Of a DNA stretch of 64,000 bases, positions 27,630-37,014 are shown in pieces. Origin of the DNA: Aphis gossypii (taxonomy: Eukaryota; Arthropoda; Insecta; Hemiptera; Aphididae); the NCBI RefSeq assembly GCF_020184175.1, contig NC_065530.1:38851260-38915259 (forward strand), written 5' to 3'. A model generated the notes under the pieces. It saw nothing but the letters and a program-made list of their open reading frames with translations, made no database searches and was not told the origin of the DNA. Within the stretch, counting starts at the first letter, position 1; every line of letters starts with the position of its first letter. The position numbers were made by a program, and so were the translations under genes.

Positions 27630-27685
27630 GTGTGTAGAAAAATATTAAATACGATCAACGGAACATATACGTCCCGCGTCTTAAG
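27630..27685 (+). CDS. candidate internal coding exon
   Basis: This is one of the two best-structured exon candidates. The acceptor CCCGTTTAAGCAG ends at 27629, with branch-like CTAAC/TTAAC 15-30 bases upstream. The donor is CTTAAG|GTAAGTAC at 27686, a match to consensus from -3 to +6. The 56-base exon is open in only one phase, which reads through completely (VCRKILNTINGTYTSRVL plus two bases); the other two contain stops. It would enter in phase 0 and leave with two bases. No protein family is recognised from 18 residues, and no neighbouring exon with matching phase was identified. Confidence 0.3.
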
Positions 27686-29369
27686 GTAAGTACAATCCGT
27701 GTAACTATAATATATCAATATAATATATTACATGACGTGTAGGTTTACGAGACAATTGTTTCAAAACGAAATATATAATTTAGTTTTATGTTTGAGTTTT
27801 TGTACGATTTAAATTATGATTATCAACTTACACGGTTTTTGTTTTTTTTTCACAATTAATTCAAGTAGAGGTGATTTTTATATATGTAAATATATATATA
27901 TTATATTATGTGCAACGATCTGCATTTATTATTTCCAAGCTTTTAAGTAGAAATCGTTTTGGTATTCTAAATCCTTCGAATAATATAAAATATACTCAAT
28001 AACTAATATTGACTCGCGGGTATTGGGGCATTGAGATAATGGATAACGCATGGATTCATGATATAATATAAGATATACCCATAACCGCTAAACGAATCAT
28101 GATGGATTATATTTTATAAAAAATTATGTAAATAAAATGGAAAAGAACCGTGAATAAACCCCAATTATAAGAAAAACCTTATTATGGATTCTAATGTAGC
28201 ATAATATAATATAATTCTGATTATAAAAAATTGTATAAATAAACTTTCCAGAAACCACATTTACGTTAATTTCAACGATGTAATCACAATGAATAAAATA
28301 TGGAAAAGGTTTTAACTAAATAGTTAAGAATGATTAAAATAACTACACCACGTTTTCAAGAGACGAAAAAATTTACACCAACTATATACACCAACATTGG
28401 TGGCCAAAATTAATATATCAATTAGCCACATAGACAAGTCCAATGATATAAAGAGTTAAAATTTTTATAAATATATTTTATTTGGTTTAATAGACCCTAA
28501 ATGTATACAAAAAAAAAAAAAAAAAATTAAAATTCATAAAAAAAAATTTTGATTTTATAAATAAGACGGATCAAAGTTGGCCACCCCTGCTATATACAAT
28601 GGTGTCTTTACTGATGTGTCCCCTTGACAGTATATTATATTATTATAGCACACTCGTTATAGTTGTACCTTTAAACGACGTATTGTCTGTGCGTAACCTA
28701 ACACCCGTGTATATTATGGTGCATTATACTATTATTTATTAAAACATTTTATTTTAACGTACAATGTACAGCACAGAGTGCATCACGTTGTAAAACCGAC
28801 TTCCGGAGTTCCGTCATAATAATGGACGGTTTTTCTCCACTCGTCTGCTACATAATCAATTAATTAACATTGTTGTACACGATTTATATACGTGTGTGTA
28901 GGTTTAAACTATAATATAAGTATTGTATATTACGTTTTTCAAAATAAATACATTTCGAAAAATGTATATTGCGTTACCGTAACGTAGTTACCATCGTGAT
29001 GCTGCGTGCGGTGCCGGACATGTATATTATTGGAATGCATTTACAGTACCGGCGTTATTCGTACTACACATATAAATTGTGGTTTTATAGACGACGATGC
29101 GCGCGTGTACCTATTTTCCCATAGCAATAAATTTGATTCGTTTCTGTGTACTCGGTGTATAGGTATATACTATATACGTTGTTTATAGGTATGTAACTTC
29201 TGCAACAAAGTGTGGATTTTTTTTTTTTCATTAAATTTTAACACAATAACCAACCGCCGCCGTACACATAATCTTTGTTTAGGGACTATAATATTATTAT
29301 CTACGGTATACGTGTGAGCGACAATAATAATATAATTTATATTATAATATATATAAATACAAAACTCAC
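27686..29369. other. AT-rich non-coding DNA around the MITE
   Basis: Apart from the hAT-like element there is only A/T-rich DNA and a small CpG-containing patch near 28980-29110. Two overlapping plus-strand frames in that patch are both open for 40-60 codons. They compete with each other, so neither is annotated as a gene. Confidence 0.6.
28382..28597. mobile_element. hAT-like MITE relic with 8-bp target duplication
   Basis: Ends: CATTGGTGGCCAAA at 28395-28408, and TTTGATCC-type DNA running into GTTGGCCACCCCTG at 28576-28589. The reverse complement of the latter (CAGGGGTGGCCAAC) matches the left end at GGTGGCCAA plus the terminal CA. CAG(G/T)GGTGGCCAA is a known hAT terminal motif. The 8-bp word CTATATAC occurs at 28382-28389 and again exactly next to the right end at 28590-28597, the size of a hAT target duplication. 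Five extra bases sit between the left copy and the left terminal repeat. The roughly 200-bp interior is A/T-rich, has a long A run and has no coding capacity. It is non-autonomous and old. Confidence 0.6.
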
Positions 29370-29415
29370 CTTTTATGACTTTGTCCTTTTTACAATTTAA
29401 AATTATGCAAATTCG
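29370..29415 (-). CDS. candidate internal coding exon
   Basis: This has the best two-sided splice signals on the minus strand. The donor AAAAG|GTGAGT lies at 29369-29364. The acceptor (GATTTTTGTTATTATTATCAG) is directly upstream of 29415 with a long T-rich tract. The 46-base exon is open in one phase only and reads RICIILNCKKDKVIK plus one base; the other two phases contain TAA. It would enter in phase 0 and leave with one base. The peptide is too short to assign. It may be a real exon of a long-intron gene or a chance pairing in A/T-rich DNA. Confidence 0.3.
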
Positions 29416-30482
29416 CTGATAATAATAACAAAAATCACATTAACATTATCTCGGTAACCAGGCGTCATCGCGGGTCAATGCGCGAATGTCGTTCTCTTTC
29501 GATTCCTCGACAATAATATGATTCATATTAATACGCGCAATATAATATAGATACACAGTAATATATAAAATTATAAAAATAACGTATACACGGTGTTTTT
29601 TTTTTTTTGCGGGATAAATTTCGAAGTACATTGCTTTCAGTTCTCTTCATGAAAATCGTTTAAAATATTCGGTCGACCGCTATTATAATTAATTAATAAG
29701 GGTTGACTCGACCCCTCGAGCGCGGGGTGTCGGTGCACACAAATGCTTTGTGCAAATGAATTAATACGCGAACATAATATTATTATTATAATAATATATA
29801 CCAACAACTATACATTTAAGAAAACTCAATCGAAAATGTATACCTATACCGTCTTTAATTAATAATATGTATAAACGTCCTATATTATGCGTGTTTGAAA
29901 AACAATCAAATCATACTTTTCTATCTACCATTTTATCAAACGAGAAACATCATTATTATTATCATTTATTTCATATTTGACTCTGGTTTTCTTGCCGTGC
30001 ATTATATATCACTATATAACAGCGGCGTATATAATATACATATACAAGTCATCGTTATAATTTAAACTGTTCACGACGTCAAAAAAACATGGGTATCTGT
30101 ATAAGAATTCTAAGAGATGTCATTGATTTTTTTTCTTTCTTTTTTATTATTATTTTTTTTTCTCTAAGGTAATTTGACACATTAAGTATCATATTATTTC
30201 GCTCGAAATGTTTACCTTGGGAAAAAAAACCCAAACAGGAAATACGCCCATGTCCGTGATCTCGGCTTACGGAGGGAATGATAATGAATATAATATTATA
30301 TATTTATAATAATATCTAATAGGTACATATAGGTAGTTAATTAATTTTAAAAGACGTTATAATTTTTCTCGATGATTTGATATGTATATCATATATAATA
30401 ATGTTAAGTCTATCCGATATTGTCAAATTGTACAACATGAGTACACGACACTCAAAAAAAAAAAAAGAAACTGTATCAATGT

Positions 30483-30779
30483 TTGAAATTAGGTCACGTG
30501 ATATGCTTAATTATTACGAAACGCGCGGGCGCTAGTAATATAGAATGGCAACAGCGGTATTCTGAGATTTTACTTAAAGTAGTACCTATACCTATATATA
30601 CACATACAGCACGTATAATATATAATAGCCTTGAGAAAACTCTACGCATTTATAAAATAACAGACAATGAAATTCGTAATTTATTTGGCACGGCGTTATG
30701 CAAATATAGCTATATATATATATATTATCAAACAACAACTGCTTTGAACATAATGATTAATACAATGGAGTTAAATTAA
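30483..30779 (+). CDS. 98-codon open frame, doubtful
   Basis: The frame has no ATG at its start (TTG), continues upstream into a poly(A) run, and reads a balanced peptide with segments such as SNIEWQQRYSEILLK and IYKITDNEIRNLFG before a YIYIYY stretch from (TA)n and a TAA. It is the longest plus-strand frame not mainly built on a simple repeat. Codons such as GTA CCT ATA CCT ATA TAT in its middle are the common non-coding words of this window. No good acceptor or donor frames it. It is probably chance, possibly a decayed coding fragment. Confidence 0.12.
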   Translation: MKLGHVICLIITKRAGASNIEWQQRYSEILLKVVPIPIYTHTARIIYNSLEKTLRIYKITDNEIRNLFGTALCKYSYIYIYYQTTTALNIMINTMELN

Positions 30780-32502
30780 AAGCGCATTGCGATAATGTGT
30801 GCTCGGAGTGCAATCGAGTAATTTGTAACTGCTGTATCGTGAATCCAAAAATAACATTGCAAATGATTGATTTCAAGACCTATAACGATATCGAGTTGTT
30901 TGTAAGTATGTTTACCGCAGAATACTGTCCAAATAGTATTTGATAACATCGTGATAACTGCATAACGCGTTATGGATTCGGAACAAGGCGACAGGATGTA
31001 TTCAATTGATAATTTTTTTTTTTGCCAGACGACTCTTTTGGAGCATCGAGCATAGTTTTTAGTAGTGAATTAATTTAGCTGCAAAGAACAAAAGTAGGAA
31101 ATTTCTAGTGATTGTTCTACAACTTATTGAAAAAAAGCTAAAAGTTCTGCACATTCCAATTCTCACTGTGAATTAATAGCTGCAGGTTTTATTACAATAT
31201 TCATGTGAAAATGTATTATCAGTTGACGTTAGTTTACTTTTTCGTCATGACGGCTAAATTGTACTGGCCTACAGTAAACATTTTAAAACAACTGAAACGC
31301 ATTTTAAATCAACACTACCAAATACATAGGTATTTTCTGGAATTAATTTGAGCAAAATATTTGTCTTGGATAACTATAGTTATAGTGCCATTTTACGTTA
31401 TATATATCAATATAATGTTATCTGAAGTACAATCATTTGAAAACATCGCTAACGGTGTATATAATAAAATATTTTAATCCAAGTATTCGTAAATATTATA
31501 ACCACTACATAAGTTGTAGTAGGGAATGTATCATAATACTATATATACCTATCGTTGTATATTTATCGTGAAAGTTTTCAGTATAATAACTGTGTAAACG
31601 TTTCCGTCGTAAACAGACAAACATGACGAATGAATAAAAGTCAAACACAAGTCGCTCGAGTCAGAGGGTTATTTCGTGTATTATACTCGTAGGTACACGG
31701 TGTCTTGAGGGGGTGAAAAACGAAAACAATTCGTCACTGTATAAGATCTATTGCTTTACGATGGTTATCGAGTAATGATATGTATATATTGTGCAAATCT
31801 GATAGTAATTTAATGTCGTATATGTAGTCATAGTACAAATCTGTGCACACGTCTTGTACTCATAATTTGTTTATTGATAATTTTTTATTTGTCTACTTGC
31901 GCGTCAGTGATCAGCACAGTGTAGTGCGATATAGATCATGTATGTAACGCACTTTGTAGACGAACGCGACGAGGTAAAAATATAGAAAGAGAAAACCGCG
32001 TGAGCAGAATAGTTATTATATAGAACATTATATATTATACTGTGTGAATATAGTGGTTTCCGCCAGTATTCATACATTTTTATACGGTTTGGGCACGTTG
32101 ACTTTGTATACGCCATTGCGATGTTTATATACTCACGCGTGAAGTTATATTATGGTGTAACCGTTTTACTGCGGTATTTATAGGTGCACGCGTGGGCGGA
32201 TAAGTCGTGGTTTTTATTTTTTTTTTCTCCGCGTCCGACGACCCTCGACAACTACAAACAGTAATCGTAGGATTTCTGTCACGGGAGATAATAGATACGT
32301 AGGGTATTATAGTCGTGTTCTAGTGTATTATTATACTGGTTCAATAATCACGGGCTGTTTATATATATATATGTGTGTGTGTGTAATATGTGTGTAAAGC
32401 ACCGCATACTATGAGTACAAAGTTCCACCTATTCGATGCTATTATGAAACGCTGCACAGTTGTATTATAATAATAACATACGCGCACATTCTGTTATAAC
32501 AC

Positions 32503-32613
32503 ATTGCTGCTGCAGTCGCTGCACCGCGGCCGGAGTTGTGCTGCAGCGAGTGCGCGACGGTCGAGACAGCAGACAGACGGGAATGCAAATCCGAAGCAGA
32601 CGGCACGCATACG
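32503..32613. promoter_or_regulatory. GC/CpG-rich patch with an octamer motif
   Basis: This is a compact block rich in CTGCAG, GCGGCC and CGCGAC within A/T-rich flanks. It includes ATGCAAAT at 32583-32590, a perfect POU-factor octamer. On the minus strand, CAGCAGCAATGTG begins a short frame followed soon by GTATGT, so a promoter plus tiny first exon is conceivable. The evidence is compositional only. Confidence 0.2.
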
Positions 32614-33137
32614 GTGTATATATAATAATGTAATATACATGTATAATTGATCATCTGACCTCGTAAACGGGAAATTCGTAATGAAGGAAAAAAAAAAAAA
32701 AAAAAAACAAAGTGGATTGGACGGCGACCGCGTGAAATTTAATTCGATTATTCCGGTCGTATTATAATTATTTATATAGCATAATGATTAATTATACAAA
32801 AACTAACATTAATGTATCGTGATATAATAATATTTACATGTACGACGCTTACACGTGAATATTCGCTGCAGACATCAAAAACCTCCAAATAATTAGTCAA
32901 AATGTTCCGTGTCGTTTTGGACCACAATCTAGAATTCACTGGCGCGACGATAATATACATATTATTATTATATAAATTGCACACGATGATATATATCTCG
33001 CAATATAAGGCGAAATGATTTATTAATTATGGTTTTGAAATTAATTAGTTAAAAGATAGTCAGCTATTGGAAGGACTCATATTTTTTTGATTTTAAAAAT
33101 AATGTGTTAAGCTAAAATCATATTAGTAGACATATTT

Positions 33138-33160
33138 ATATAACATATAATATGTTATAT
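33138..33160. repeat. 10-bp inverted repeat
   Basis: ATATAACATA and TATGTTATAT surround TAA. In such A/T-rich DNA this is expected occasionally and has no clear function. Confidence 0.5.
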
Positions 33161-33606
33161 GTATAACTGTATTTAAAACTTTATTTAGGTATATAATCGT
33201 GGTCTATGGATCTCTGTTAAATAGGATAGTGATCGTTTTTCTCAATCATGTTCAGAAGTTTTAAACAGAAACACAATTCATGTGATGAACCCTGTACGCC
33301 GATAATATAATATTATTATATAGGTAGGTACCTATAATATAATATAATAGTGAAAATCGATTACGCGTTTTACTACCTACTCGTATTATACGCGTTGCAA
33401 GTGATCGTAAAATCGTATAAATGTACATTGTGCAATTATTATAGGACGATATATTTTATATCGACGAGTATAAATATTATTATTGTCCACTGACCACTTG
33501 TAAACCGTAAACCATATAATAAATGCAAGTTATTATATGATATAATAGTTGCAATGCAACAACAAAGGGTGAGATTGTGTTTCGGTTATTTATAATTATA
33601 CGCATG

Positions 33607-33789
33607 CTATAATAGAATCGTCAAATTAGCATTAAGTAAAATAAAAAAATAAAGAATATAATTAGTGTGTGTGTGTGTGTGTGTGGTGTGAAGAGAGGCA
33701 GTAAGAGTTGTGTACATTTTTATAGTCCCCACTTTTTTAGTCCAGCATAGCACATTAGGGGTATTGCTACAGCGGACATGAGCGGCCAT
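33607..33789 (-). CDS. 60-codon ATG-initiated small ORF, unrecognised
   Basis: The minus-strand ATG at 33789 has a very good context (AAATATGG). The frame encodes a Cys-containing N-terminal half (MAAHVRCSNTPNVLCWTKK) and then a short HT repeat from a (GT)n microsatellite. It ends in a hydrophobic tail (YFFILLNANLTILL) that could span a membrane. There is no splice signal and no known family. The second half depends on the microsatellite, so I regard it as a small ORF of uncertain reality. Confidence 0.15.
   Translation of the reverse strand: MAAHVRCSNTPNVLCWTKKVGTIKMYTTLTASLHTTHTHTHTNYILYFFILLNANLTILL
33665..33684 (+). repeat. (GT)n microsatellite
   Basis: Ten perfect GT units, followed by GGTGTG. 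Confidence 0.9.
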
Positions 33790-34082
33790 ATTTACCCTTA
33801 CCTAAACTTAGGTACCAGTACGCATCAATATTTTAAGTTACCAATAGTACAAAATATTTAAGAACCTAATTCATAGTACAAAATAAATAATAATCATTTT
33901 ATAAAGTGCCTATTGATTAACGGTAGGCAATTTTAAAATTATATATTTATTTGTGGGCATTATTTATATCCACCAGCAAATAAACAAAAGCCGTATAATG
34001 CAAATACATATTTTATTTTATATCCCATCTGAAAATCGGAATGACACACCGGCATTTGACATTATTACTGTCACTATAATTC

Positions 34083-34096
34083 TGTGAACCACTGGT
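34083..34096 (+). repeat. hAT-end-like 14-mer, copy 1
   Basis: TGTGAACCACTGGT is shared exactly with 57631-57644. The reverse complement ACCAGTGGTTCACA contains CAGTGGTTC, a common hAT terminal motif. No partner terminus was found nearby, so this may be a solo or decayed end. Confidence 0.3.
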
Positions 34097-36199
34097 GGAA
34101 ATGTTTGGTCCACAAAAACATTTAGATGATCTATTTTAAAACCGAAATGGCGTCCCTGACGTGCACTCAAACTGAATCGATTGCTTCATAAAATATATTT
34201 TTAGTCGGTATTAAATCAATTTCGAATAATATAGATAGATGGGTTCTTAAGTCAATAAATAGCCTTTGTTTTCTCGACATTTTTTTGAGTTCAGCCCCGC
34301 CGCGGCTGCAAGTATATAATAATAATCTACTGCGAATAAGTTGACGACTGTATATCAGTTTAATGCAATGACCTCGTTATGGCTCGATGAAGGCTAAAAT
34401 AACACCGACAACATTCGCGTCGTTTCTCGAGTTTTTGAAACGAAATTTTCGTAATAATATTAATTTTTCTATTCTCGCTATAAATCCGTTATGTTATCGA
34501 TCGGTGCGTGTTTCCGCTAAAAATAAACCTCTAACGGCCGGGATTGTGATTCGCACCGATATATACTAATAATATCACAAACTCTATTCATAGTGTTGGA
34601 TCTATACGATTTTTTGACGTGAAATTTGGACGACACGCGCCTCGATTCAAGTGCAGCTGGGTCACGGATTATGCGCGTACGGATTTCGACCTTCCGATGC
34701 ACTGAGCAAGGTGTATAATAATATAATATATATATATATATATAATATCAAAATTCGAAAACCGTTTCCAATCGTTCCGAAATTCGACACCCATCTGCGA
34801 CGAGGCGGACTTCTTCAACTCATATATTATTATATCATATTATACGTTCGATCGAATTACAAACACGCATGTATATACAGGTGCACTATATATATTATAT
34901 ATATGTTTATATGTAATGAACTTTGTGTGTGTAAAAATCGCAATCGGTCTTTTACGGGTTTGATGTATTATATTATAGACTATATTTTCCCGGTCGAAAA
35001 ATGCTATTCAAACGTATTTATTAAAATAAAAACTATAAAGCAAAGCATTTTTTTTTTTTTATACACAACATATCACAATAATCAATGAAATACACCTATG
35101 GTATACTATTGTTATTTTTTGTTAAATCCATTTTAATAAATATTTTCCGTAGTTAACATTTTAAATAAAAACTATTTTATTTTAGCGTAGATATTATTGT
35201 ATGTATATGTATTTGCATACAAAATATGACTACTGGCACTCGAATATTACTATAATATGGAACTTGAGGTAATCAGGTGTAACTAAAACACTGCGGAGCA
35301 GTACAAATACATATAATTCATACATTCGCTGTTGTTTCTTGTACTGGACTATATACATTTTAAAATTGATAATAGGTAACAATAAATTAAAATTAACGAG
35401 AATAATTAACTTAAAAGTTCATACGAAAATTCTCTCTTTTGTTCAATTAATTGTGATAAAAAATGTAAAAATAGTTACTGGAATTCTTTGCGGAAATTGA
35501 ATTGATAATTTTTATACCTATATATATTTTCCTAATAATACTACAGACCTGACTTATAAATTGTCTAGAATCTAAACATTGAGCACGCTATATTATATTA
35601 TATAATATCCTTTTGGGAAAGCAAAAGAAAAACATTACTAACTTTAAAAAAAATAATAAGTTTAAGTCTGCAGGGCTACTATTACTGTTTAATAATAATA
35701 TACAATAACAATACCCTCCACAATTCTACGATCTACAGCAAGTTCGACGGACATTGCAGCAGTCAGTGAATATAAAAAACGTCTACAGAGTAACTCTACT
35801 CTGATTATCCAAGATATAAAAACTATAACAACCTACCTATTATATAATTTATTAACTAGATAATATAATAATATATTTATATGTATGAGTATATGATTTT
35901 TGTTAATTGTTCGTTGTTACCAATTTGTCATAAGTATTTTACATAAAAAAAATAATTTGTATATAATATAATTTTTATTACGTAATATTATATACTCTAG
36001 GGTGGCATTCGTCTCGCTTAAAACAAGATTTCCACTGTTCAGTGTTGCTTCCCGACTCCCGTTATCTAAACAATTATCTTTTACCCCGTTATATTGCAAG
36101 CAAATCTACAATAATTTAAAAATAAATTTCTTTCCATCAATATATCTGAATGTATTAGAACATCATGGGCTGAAAATATTTTATTTTAGTTGATAAAAA

Positions 36200-36540
36200 A
36201 TAACAGATGGCAGTTATTAGATTTATTACATTTTAATACAACATGTATACTTTTTTATGTATAATTTAACACTATTTTATGTTATCGTTTTTCATTTTAT
36301 ACATTTAAAACAAATTTATATAATATAAATTTCTATAATTCAATAACGTACCTTCAGATCTTCTACACGTTTGATTCTAGACAGAAAATTACGTTTCTAA
36401 ATTAATTATAAAAAGAAAAAATTGCAATACTATCCACTTGAGAAGGTGGTGGGGGATCCCATATCAATATCTATAGCAAAATGGTACAAATTAAAGTCCC
36501 GTTATTTTGTTTTTCAAATATGGTCACCCTATAACAGATG
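36200..36540. mobile_element. candidate DNA-transposon relic with TAGGGTGACC-type end
   Basis: The right end reads AATATGGTCACCCT at 36517-36530. Its reverse complement AGGGTGACCATATT, together with a nearby CGGGAC (reverse complement of GTCCCG at 36497-36502), resembles the termini of some hAT elements. The 10-mer ATAACAGATG follows this end directly (36531-36540) and is repeated at 36200-36209. That spacing fits a target duplication around a roughly 320-bp relic, but no matching left terminal repeat is visible at 36210. The element is either left-truncated or the 10-mer match is coincidence. Confidence 0.35.
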
Positions 36541-36862
36541 CCTATATACAGATGGATACTTATTACAACATGCGATTGTGTATCAATAGTTGAATAGTGC
36601 GTATATTATTATTGTGTAGAGCTCACGGTCACCTCCGATGTTTGCCAACAAGTCGACTAGCAACTACATAATATGCATACCTAATAATTACATTAAAATG
36701 TATAATATACATAATATAATAATATATAGTATAGTATACCGCTGACGACAATAAATAATAATATATTATACGGTGTTACTCGGATTAATTAGATCAATTG
36801 TTCTCGCACACACGCACAAACAGTAAAACCGACCACACCCGTCGTTTTCATATTGTGTTCTG

Positions 36863-36939
36863 TTATTGTTTTATTGTGTTTTTTTCTCTCCTAAACGAAC
36901 CTTCATTAGATTCTATGCTGATCTCCTCTCTGCAGAAGT
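36863..36939 (-). CDS. candidate terminal exon (minus)
   Basis: A strong acceptor (ATTTTTTTGCTTTGGCTGCAG) lies just upstream of 36939. One phase is open for 24 codons to TAA at 36865-36863, with a charged peptide (FCREEISIESNEGSFRREK…) like a cytoplasmic tail. The other two phases contain stops. It competes with an equally strong acceptor on the plus strand overlapping the same bases. No AATAAA closely follows. Confidence 0.2.
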
Positions 36940-37014
36940 CTGCAGCCAAAGCAAAAAAATATATTATATATGCGTACATATATAGCTATAACTGATGACA
37001 AATGGCAGTGCTAA
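36936..37014 (+). CDS. competing candidate terminal exon (plus)
   Basis: GCTGATCTCCTCTCTGCAG ends at 36935 and is a very good acceptor. The next phase is open for 25 codons (begins SLQPKQKNILYMRTYIAI) to TAA at 37012-37014. It overlaps the minus-strand candidate by four bases, so the region has opposed acceptors and at most one is likely functional. Confidence 0.15.

Larger units (their letters stand above)
29416..36199. other. AT-rich DNA with CpG-richer patches
   Basis: No recognised gene. Separately listed are the frame at 30483, a GC-rich patch at 32503-32613, a palindrome at 33138-33160, a GT microsatellite, a 60-codon frame at 33607-33789 and an element-end motif at 34083. CpG-bearing patches near 34380-34700 contain several short overlapping frames on both strands with no dominant one. 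Confidence 0.6.

Noticed and set aside
28980..29190. Two overlapping plus-strand frames of 39 and 60 codons near a CpG patch
   Set aside because: The frames compete; one lacks ATG, and neither has a splice signal.
34651..35088. 145-codon plus-strand frame, the longest in the window
   Set aside because: It runs through (TA)n tracts (poly-IY/YI codons) and T runs, has no domain or splice support, and overlaps other frames.
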